DNA of 5,437 nt, from positions 1 to 5,437 of the forward strand of contig CAYHCM010000203.1 in NCBI GenBank assembly GCA_964355045.1. The letters are read 5' to 3'. Positions 1 to 4,454 of this stretch are shown here, piece by piece (the first letter of the stretch is position 1; the number at the start of each line of letters is the position of its first letter). A program made the translations under genes and the position numbers. This DNA comes from JABWCE01 sp964355045 (GTDB lineage Bacteria > Bacteroidota > Bacteroidia > NS11-12g > UBA9320). Below the pieces are notes generated by a model. The model did not search any database and was not told the origin of the DNA. It was given only the letters and a program-made list of their open reading frames with translations.

Positions 1-215
1 GTTGAATCAATTCGAATGTATTTATAGTCCATAAGGATTATTAAAATTACAACAATAATCAGGCTCAAAAAAAGTCCAATTGCCAATGTTACTAATATTC
101 CATTTTCACCAATCCTTGTAAATACTTTTATCAAAGAAAATATTAAACCAATGGCTGAAAGTAGAATCCAAAAGAACCATAAAATATATCCTGATTTAAA
201 TTTTGTTGTTGTCAT
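1..215 (-). CDS. Small membrane protein, N-terminal part (cut by window edge)
   Basis: Reading the minus strand from the ATG at 215-213 gives 71 complete codons with no stop before the window ends, so the gene is partial at its 3' end. The visible protein starts MTTTKFKSGYILWFFWILLS and contains two strongly hydrophobic stretches, about residues 10-30 and 39-62. They are separated by a short polar turn (KVFTRIGENG) and followed by a charged segment (DYKYIRID). This is the pattern of a two-helix inner-membrane protein, or of the first two helices of a larger one. There is no signal peptidase site and no motif that I recognise. An in-frame stop (TAA at 236-234) lies seven codons upstream, with only a TTG between, so the ATG is the natural start. 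The family and function are unknown. It is oriented like glmM, but a 320-bp repeat-rich gap makes co-transcription doubtful. Confidence 0.72.
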   Translation of the reverse strand, partial: MTTTKFKSGYILWFFWILLSAIGLIFSLIKVFTRIGENGILVTLAIGLFLSLIIVVILIILMDYKYIRIDS

Positions 216-285
216 TTTTATTATTGTCAACTTTTAATTACCCTCAATAAATTTTTAATAAAGCTATCTGCAATTGGATGGCTTT

Positions 286-319
286 ATACCATATTTCAAG
301 TAAATTTTAAATATGGTAT
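286..319. repeat. 11-bp perfect inverted repeat
   Basis: ATACCATATTT (286-296) is the exact reverse complement of AAATATGGTAT (309-319), with a 12-base spacer. In RNA it would form an 11-bp hairpin, and in DNA a dyad large enough for a dimeric regulator. It lies about 70 bp upstream of the ATG of the leftward membrane protein gene, a plausible operator position. No T-tract follows it on either strand, which argues against a classical intrinsic terminator. Its function is not known. Confidence 0.6.
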
Positions 320-361
320 GAATTCTGAATAATCCTATTACAACTATACGATTATCCCATC

Positions 362-400
362 AATATGATAGGATAATTTAAAAATATGATAGGATAATTT
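362..400. repeat. 18-bp direct repeat, two copies
   Basis: AATATGATAGGATAATTT occurs identically at 362-379 and 383-400, a 21-bp period or about two helical turns. The copies would present the same face of the helix to a protein. A partial inverted match, ATTATCC, precedes the first copy at 351-357. This could be a pair of regulator-binding sites or a simple duplication; the sequence alone does not decide. Confidence 0.6.
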
Positions 401-431
401 TTGATTTTAAGCTCACAGACATTTCAATTGT

Positions 432-470
432 AGCTCAAAATCAACCAAAATTGAGCTTTATTTTTTAATT
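432..470 (+). terminator. Hairpin with T-rich tail (possible terminator)
   Basis: AGCTCAA (432-438) pairs with TTGAGCT (451-457) across a 12-base loop and is followed on the plus strand by TTATTTTTTAATT. The shape is that of a weak intrinsic terminator for plus-strand transcription, although no plus-strand gene lies upstream. On the minus strand the same stem lies about 80 bases beyond the glmM stop codon, but no T-run follows it in that direction. It may help end the glmM transcript or protect its 3' end. Confidence 0.35.
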
Positions 471-500
471 GAATGAGCTATAAATAACAAAATAAACTTT

Positions 501-530
501 AACCTTCAACCTTAACCTCAACCTCAACCT
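501..530. repeat. AACCT short tandem array next to glmM stop
   Basis: Five AACCT units start at 501, 508, 514, 520 and 526 (spacing 7, 6, 6, 6), with C or T filling the sixth position. Read on the glmM strand this is a run of AGGTTG/AGGTTA units beginning six bases after the TAG stop codon, so it lies in the 3' untranslated region. It is a microsatellite-like array that could change length by slippage. I see no sign that it is coding. Confidence 0.65.
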
Positions 531-535
531 TTATT

Positions 536-1921
536 CTACCCCATTATTATCCCCTTAATATCCATTTTTATTTTATCTGCCAAATTATTGGCCATGGTAT
601 CCGATTGGCTTTCGGCATAAATACGGATAATAGGTTCGGTGTTCGATTTGCGAAGATGAACCCACTCATCACCAAATTCTATTTTTAAACCATCAATTTT
701 ATTAATGGGCTGCTTGCTGTATTTTTCTTCTATTTTTTTAAAAATCAAATCAAGATTTACGGTTTCGTCCAATTCAATTTTATTTTTTGAGATGGTATAA
801 TCAGGGTAAGTCATTCTAAGACCTTTAACGCTTTTTCCGCTTTTGGCCAAATGACTAAGGAATAAGGCAATTCCAACCAAGGCATCACGGCCATAATGGA
901 GTTCGGGATAAATAATACCACCATTGCCTTCTCCGCCAATTATGGCTTTTACTTTTTTCATCATTTCCACCACATTCACTTCGCCTACAGCACTGGCAAA
1001 ATATTCACCGCCGCTTTTCAAAGTAATATCTTTTAAGGCACGGGTAGATGAAAGATTACTAACGGTATTCCCTTTTTTATTTTTTAAAATATAATCGGCT
1101 ACGGCTACAAGCGTGTATTCTTCGCCAAACATTTCTCCGTCTTCGCAAACAAAAGCCAGGCGATCCACGTCCGGGTCAACCACTATTCCAAGTTGGGCTG
1201 CTGAGCGTTTTACTTCGCTTGATAATTCGCCTAAATGCTCGGGCAAAGGCTCAGGATTATGCGGAAATTTTCCTGTTGGTTCACAAAATATTTCTACCAC
1301 TTCCTCTACTCCTAAAGCCTTTAACAACATAGGAACTACAACCCCGCCCGATGAATTTACCCCATCCACCACTATTTTATATTTTTTAGCCCTAATGGCT
1401 TCCACATCCACCAAATGCAGTTTTAAAATGGCGTCAATATGTTTTTGAAAATAATTATCTTTAATAGTTAAAGTCCCTATTTCATCAATTTCCGGAAAAT
1501 CAAAATCTCCGAGTTCAGCCATTTCTAATATTTTTAGTCCATCCTTTTCAGAAATAAATTCGCCTTTATGATTCAATAATTTTAAGGCATTCCATTGTTT
1601 CGGATTATGACTTGCTGTAATAATAATACCTCCGGCAGCCTTTTCCCATTCCACTGCCAATTCAACCGTTGGGGTAGTTGACAATTGCAGATTTATTACA
1701 TCAAACCCACAGCCTATTAAGGTACCAGATACTAAATTATTAACCATGGGGCCAGAAATACGAGCATCACGACCTACCACAATGGAATTATTATCTGTAT
1801 TTTGACGAAGCCAAAAAGCAAATGCCGTTGTAAATTTAACAATGTCGGATGGTGTGAGGCCTTCGCCAGCTTTGCCTCCTATAGTTCCTCGTATCCCTGA
1901 GATGGACTTTATTAATGTCAT
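536..1921 (-). CDS. glmM: Phosphoglucosamine mutase / phosphomannomutase family enzyme (GlmM-like)
   Basis: This is a complete alpha-D-phosphohexomutase of 461 residues, the usual length for the family (about 445-465). Such enzymes move a phosphate between C6 and C1 of a hexose phosphate. The GlmM members convert glucosamine-6-phosphate to glucosamine-1-phosphate in the cytoplasm, on the way to UDP-GlcNAc and peptidoglycan. All four active-site motifs are visible: the phosphoserine loop ITASHNP (S104), the metal loop DPDVD (D249, D251, D253), the sugar-binding loop GEGNGG (330-335) and the phosphate-binding loop RKSNTEP (424-430). The GEGNGG form differs from the GEQSGH of E. coli GlmM, so substrate choice between glucosamine, mannose and glucose phosphates is not proven. 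The start is the ATG at 1921-1919, because MTLIKSISGIRG is the expected N-terminus. The reading frame continues 51 codons upstream but reads as low-complexity AT-rich sequence. The gene is divergent from rnpB. Confidence 0.93.
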   Translation of the reverse strand: MTLIKSISGIRGTIGGKAGEGLTPSDIVKFTTAFAFWLRQNTDNNSIVVGRDARISGPMVNNLVSGTLIGCGFDVINLQLSTTPTVELAVEWEKAAGGIIITASHNPKQWNALKLLNHKGEFISEKDGLKILEMAELGDFDFPEIDEIGTLTIKDNYFQKHIDAILKLHLVDVEAIRAKKYKIVVDGVNSSGGVVVPMLLKALGVEEVVEIFCEPTGKFPHNPEPLPEHLGELSSEVKRSAAQLGIVVDPDVDRLAFVCEDGEMFGEEYTLVAVADYILKNKKGNTVSNLSSTRALKDITLKSGGEYFASAVGEVNVVEMMKKVKAIIGGEGNGGIIYPELHYGRDALVGIALFLSHLAKSGKSVKGLRMTYPDYTISKNKIELDETVNLDLIFKKIEEKYSKQPINKIDGLKIEFGDEWVHLRKSNTEPIIRIYAESQSDTMANNLADKIKMDIKGIIMG

Positions 1922-1931
1922 AAAATGTCTG

Positions 1932-1939
1932 CAAAAATA
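1932..1939 (-). promoter_or_regulatory. Candidate -7 box for glmM
   Basis: On the minus strand 1939-1932 reads TATTTTTG, an exact match to TAnnTTTG, the -7 element of the Bacteroidota primary sigma factor. It ends 11 bases before the glmM ATG, so transcription would start only a few bases upstream of the start codon and leave a very short leader. No clear TTTG -33 element is present at the expected distance, so the assignment is tentative. Confidence 0.35.
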
Positions 1940-2058
1940 TAGAAGATTTTTTGAAAAGAGCTTAATTCTTTTATCCCTTTCAACTTTTTTAAAAACAGAA
2001 ATAATTTTAGTTTTTAAAAAAATAATTAAAATTGTCTTTAATATTATACATTTATTTC

Positions 2059-2066
2059 TATTTTTG
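2059..2066 (+). promoter_or_regulatory. Candidate -7 box for rnpB
   Basis: TATTTTTG matches the Bacteroidota TAnnTTTG -7 consensus exactly and ends four bases before the first base of the RNase P RNA P1 helix, where transcription of this RNA should begin. The -33 element is weak (TTTA at 2037-2040 or TTG at 2032-2034). Upstream lie two tracts, TTTTTTAAAAA (1985-1995) and TTTTTAAAAAAA (2011-2022), about 25 bp apart, which could bend the DNA or act like UP elements. Confidence 0.5.
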
Positions 2067-2069
2067 CTA

Positions 2070-2445
2070 TGCAAACCAGCTTGTCGCTTTTAATATCACT
2101 TTCGTGAATTTAGAGGAGGAAAGTCCGGGCAACACAGAGCGGCACACTCTTAGAAATGAGAGGTTTCGGCATAAAAACCGAAAACAGAAAGTGTTACAGA
2201 AAATAACTACTCAGGTTTCGAAAGAAATCGGAGAAAAGATGAAAACGCGGAGTAAAAGCCCACGCATTATGCAGCGATGTATAATTGGAAAAAACCTTGT
2301 GCGTTGTAAGACCATGTAAACCTTGTATTTAGGGTTGCTCGCCCTATTCAGCCAGCAATGGCTGGGGACAAGGAGGGTAGGTCGCATAGATAAATGACAG
2401 GCATCCGCCTCAGGCGGATACAGAACCCGGCTTATCGGTTTGCAT
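2070..2445 (+). ncRNA. rnpB: RNase P RNA, bacterial type A
   Basis: This is the catalytic RNA of ribonuclease P, which with the RnpA protein removes 5' leaders from precursor tRNAs. Diagnostic conserved blocks are present: GAGGAAAGTCCGGGC (2116-2130, 5' strand of P4), ACAGAA (2196-2201), GTAAGACC (2306-2313), AGATAAATGA (2388-2397) and ACAGAACCCGGCTTAT (2420-2435, 3' strand of P4). The ends are set by P1, GCAAACC (2071-2077) pairing with GGTTTGC (2437-2443), extended by one or two pairs. P2 is CTTGTC (2080-2085) with GACAGG (2396-2401). Other visible stems are TTTCGG/CCGAAA (2164-2183), a GAAA-capped hairpin (2214-2229), CCTTGT/ACAAGG (2321-2326 with 2368-2373) and a GCAA-capped hairpin (2349-2364). 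GGT at 2376-2378 fits the element that binds the tRNA CCA end. No P18-like hairpin is seen between 2380 and 2388. The length of about 376 bases is typical. A run of eight T residues (2445-2452) follows directly. Confidence 0.96.
2403..2419. repeat. Palindrome in the P19 position of rnpB
   Basis: ATCCGCC (2403-2409) and GGCGGAT (2413-2419) form a perfect 7-bp stem around a TCA loop. It fits between the 3' strand of P2 and the 3' strand of P4, where some bacterial RNase P RNAs carry the optional P19 helix. Its GC content is far above the surroundings. It resembles the short GC-rich palindromes scattered in Bacteroidota intergenic DNA, so it may be an inserted repeat tolerated at a variable site; that reading is inference. 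Confidence 0.7.
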
Positions 2446-2464
2446 TTTTTTTGAATAATAAATT

Positions 2465-3829
2465 ATGGCAAGAATATTAATTGTTGACGACGAAGCCAGT
2501 ATTCGTGAAACCCTAAAGGAAATCCTGACGTATGAAGGATATGAAGTTGACTTGGCCGAGGATGGAGCCGAAGCCTTGGAGATGCTGCGCAAAACGGAGT
2601 ACGATGTGGCCTTGTGCGACATTAAAATGCCAAAAATAGATGGCCTTGAATTATTGGACAGGGTAAAAGGTATTGCAGATGACGTTTCGTTTATCATGAT
2701 TTCAGGTCATGGAACTATTGAAACAGCGTTGGAAGCTACCAAGCGCGGAGCTTACGATTTCATTTCAAAACCACCTGATTTAAATAAACTTTTAATAACT
2801 GTTAGAAATGCTGCCGAGAAAAATAATCTGGTTATTGAAACCAAAGTTTTAAAACGCAAAATTTCGAAAACCAAAGAAATAATAGGTGATTCGCCGGCCA
2901 TAATAAAAATTAAACAAACCATTGAAAAGGTAGCGCCAACAGATGCAAGGGTGATGATAACCGGCCAAAACGGAACCGGTAAAGAATTAGTAGCCCGCTG
3001 GCTTCACGAACGAAGCAACCGCTCCAATATGCAATTGGTAGAAGTGAATTGCGCAGGAATACCTTCCGAACTGATAGAAAGTGAATTGTTCGGTCACGAA
3101 AAAGGATCCTTTACCTCAGCAATTAAGCAACGAATAGGTCAGTTTGAAAGAGCAGATAACGGCACCATATTTTTAGATGAAATTGGTGATATGAGCCTTT
3201 CAGCACAGGCAAAAGTTTTAAGAGCTTTACAGGAAAATAAAATAACCCGTGTGGGTGGTGAAAAAGAAATAGACGTAAATGTTAGGGTAATTGCAGCTAC
3301 CAATAAAGACCTTCGGAAGGAAATTGATAACGGAACTTTTCGTGAGGATCTTTATCATCGGTTGAGCGTAATTTTAATCCATGTACCCAGCCTGAATGAA
3401 AGGGTAGAAGATATTCCTTTATTGGCTGAGAAATTTGTATCTGACATTTGTGAAGAGAACGCTATGCCCCGCAAACAGCTAACTTCGGGTGCTATGCAGG
3501 AACTTAAAAATATTATTTGGAGTGGTAATATCCGTGAATTGAGAAATGTAATTGAACGTTTGGTAATATTATGTGGCGATAAAATTACAGAAAACGATAT
3601 CATCAATTTTGCAAACCCAATGGGTGGAAAAACAGCCAATCTGGAAGACGTGGTGAATAAATTTGAAAAATTTCAGGAGTTTAAAGATTATGCCGAACAG
3701 GTTTTTATTGATTCAAAACTAAGAAAAAATGCCTGGAACGTAGCCAAAACCGCCCAGGAAATAGATATTCAACGCAGCCATCTTTATAATAAAATTGAAA
3801 AGTTTAATTTAAAACGTAAAGGGGCGTAA
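2465..3829 (+). CDS. Sigma-54-dependent response regulator, NtrC family
   Basis: The 454-residue protein has the full three-domain layout of an NtrC-type activator, which on phosphorylation uses ATP to open promoters held by sigma-54 RNA polymerase. The receiver domain (1-120) has D8 and D9, phospho-acceptor D52, S80 and K102. The AAA+ domain (about 138-370) has Walker A GQNGTGKE (167-174), Walker B TIFLDEIGD (234-242), the arginine-finger region FREDLYHRL (292-300) and the sensor II segment GNIRELRN (354-361). The C-terminal Fis-type helix-turn-helix (about 421-450) includes RSHLYNKIEKF. The sigma-54 contact loop, normally GAFTGA, reads GSFTSA (214-219). The ATG start gives the canonical receiver N-terminus MARILIVDDE. 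No Shine-Dalgarno sequence is seen. The gene begins 20 bases after rnpB with no promoter of its own that I can identify, so it may be read from the rnpB promoter. No partner kinase lies in the window, so the target process is unknown. Confidence 0.93.
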   Translation: MARILIVDDEASIRETLKEILTYEGYEVDLAEDGAEALEMLRKTEYDVALCDIKMPKIDGLELLDRVKGIADDVSFIMISGHGTIETALEATKRGAYDFISKPPDLNKLLITVRNAAEKNNLVIETKVLKRKISKTKEIIGDSPAIIKIKQTIEKVAPTDARVMITGQNGTGKELVARWLHERSNRSNMQLVEVNCAGIPSELIESELFGHEKGSFTSAIKQRIGQFERADNGTIFLDEIGDMSLSAQAKVLRALQENKITRVGGEKEIDVNVRVIAATNKDLRKEIDNGTFREDLYHRLSVILIHVPSLNERVEDIPLLAEKFVSDICEENAMPRKQLTSGAMQELKNIIWSGNIRELRNVIERLVILCGDKITENDIINFANPMGGKTANLEDVVNKFEKFQEFKDYAEQVFIDSKLRKNAWNVAKTAQEIDIQRSHLYNKIEKFNLKRKGA

Positions 3830-3837
3830 ATAATTTA

Positions 3838-3858
3838 GAATTACGAATTACGAATTTG
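3838..3858. repeat. GAATTAC heptamer repeat
   Basis: GAATTAC occurs at 3838-3844 and 3845-3851 and is followed by a third, imperfect unit GAATTTG (3852-3858). The array begins nine bases after the stop codon of the response regulator. It is a short AT-rich tandem repeat of unknown role, and too short and unstructured to be a terminator. Confidence 0.55.
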
Positions 3859-3880
3859 TTCGATTATCTTCAATGTCCAT

Positions 3881-3933
3881 TACTCATGCGTCAGCCGTCC
3901 CCCTTATAAAGGGGGTAGGGGGATGTGTTTCCA
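3881..3933 (+). repeat. 53-bp GC-rich hairpin repeat, copy 1
   Basis: This copy matches 3994-4046 at 51 of 53 positions, offset 113 bp. The core is a perfect 7-bp hairpin, CCCCCTT (3899-3905) with AAGGGGG (3909-3915) around an ATA loop. It is followed by a second G-rich block TAGGGGGATG, and the left arm contains TGCGTCAGCCG. GC content is much higher than in the flanks. It lies about 50 bp past the response regulator stop and could stabilise or end that transcript. It looks like a dispersed REP-like element and not a gene part. Confidence 0.85.
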
Positions 3934-3993
3934 ATTAAATAAATGTTCTGCATAACATATTCAGCCAATATTAATTATTCTTTAGTATATACA

Positions 3994-4046
3994 TACTCGT
4001 GCGTCAGCCGTCCCCCTTATGAAGGGGGTAGGGGGATGTGTTTCCA
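3994..4046 (+). repeat. 53-bp GC-rich hairpin repeat, copy 2
   Basis: This is the direct repeat of 3881-3933, differing at 3999 (G for A) and 4021 (G for A, in the hairpin loop). The hairpin is CCCCCTT (4012-4018) with AAGGGGG (4022-4028). Its right end lies nine bases before the ATG at 4056 of the fusion gene, so it forms that gene's leader and could hide or expose the start region. The 60-bp spacer between copies 1 and 2 is AT-rich with no feature I recognise. Confidence 0.85.
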
Positions 4047-4454
4047 TTGCTACTAATGTTCAACGATTACAACAAAAACTTAAAAAACTTTGCTCAATCG
4101 CATCGCAACAATAGCACCAAAGCTGAAGTTCGGTTATGGTGTGAATTACTTCGAAACAAGCAAATGCTTAGTTTTTCATTTTTAAGGCAAAGACCAATTG
4201 ATAAATATATTGCTGATTTTTTTTGCAAAGATTTAAAATTAATTATTGAAGCAGATGGTTATTCCCATGGGTTGGAAGAAATTTTTATTCAAGATATTGA
4301 AAGAGAAAAAAGACTAATAGAATTAGGCTATACTATTTTGAGATTTCATGATGAGGAAATTATGAATGATATAGTGAATGTGGGTAGAGTGATTGAAAAT
4401 TGGATAATTGAGAATAAAGGGAAAGACATCCCCCTACCCCCTTCAAAGGGGGAC
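4010..4454 (+). mobile_element. Putative DUF559 module bounded by inverted repeats
   Basis: The DUF559 coding segment is bracketed by copy 2 of the hairpin repeat on the left (36 bases from 4010 to 4045) and an inverted copy on the right (4420-4454, one base shorter and one mismatch). That gives a roughly 445-bp unit with near-identical inverted ends and an endonuclease-like gene inside. The arrangement suggests a small mobile or repeat-linked cassette inserted at the 5' end of sua5. No target-site duplication is obvious and no known transposase is encoded. It could instead be a chance pairing of dispersed repeats around a resident gene. Confidence 0.4.

Larger units (their letters stand above)
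216..535. other. Repeat-rich intergenic region without a gene
   Basis: This 320-bp stretch separates the small membrane protein gene from the 3' end of glmM. No convincing ORF or RNA gene was found on either strand. It is very AT-rich and holds four structures listed separately: an 11-bp inverted repeat (286-319), an 18-bp direct repeat (362-400), a hairpin with a T-rich tail (432-470) and an AACCT array (501-530). ATTATCC at 351-357 is also complementary to GGATAAT at 371-377. The promoter of the leftward membrane protein gene should lie here, but I could not find a clean TAnnTTTG box for it. Confidence 0.6.

Noticed and set aside
1113..1448. A 111-codon plus-strand ORF opposite glmM
   Set aside because: It is the antisense shadow of the mutase gene; its Ser/Thr/Pro-rich translation is a product of the opposite frame.
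1922..2074. A 51-codon upstream extension of the glmM reading frame to an ATG at 2074
   Set aside because: The extension is low-complexity K/I/L/F sequence from AT-rich DNA, crosses the candidate promoters of both divergent genes and touches the rnpB 5' end, while the ATG at 1921 gives the expected family N-terminus.
2032..2319. A 95-codon plus-strand ORF
   Set aside because: It lies over the rnpB promoter and most of the RNase P RNA; the conserved structural blocks explain the sequence, and the translation has no protein character.
2445..2452. Intrinsic terminator formed by the T8 run after rnpB
   Set aside because: No local GC-rich stem directly precedes the T-run; the upstream strand belongs to the long-range P1 helix, so termination here is possible but not supported as a standard hairpin terminator.
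2410..2697. A 95-codon minus-strand ORF covering the rnpB 3' end and the receiver domain
   Set aside because: It is a shadow of the response regulator and would run antisense through the RNase P RNA.
3881..4046. Possible CRISPR array (two repeats with a 60-bp spacer)
   Set aside because: There are only two direct units, the repeat is 53 bp, the third copy is inverted and inside a gene, and no cas genes are present; a REP-like element fits better.
4038..4055. GTG at 4038 as the start of the fusion gene
   Set aside because: The six extra codons are encoded by the end of hairpin repeat copy 2 and its flank; the ATG at 4056 starts the conserved DUF559 N-terminus.
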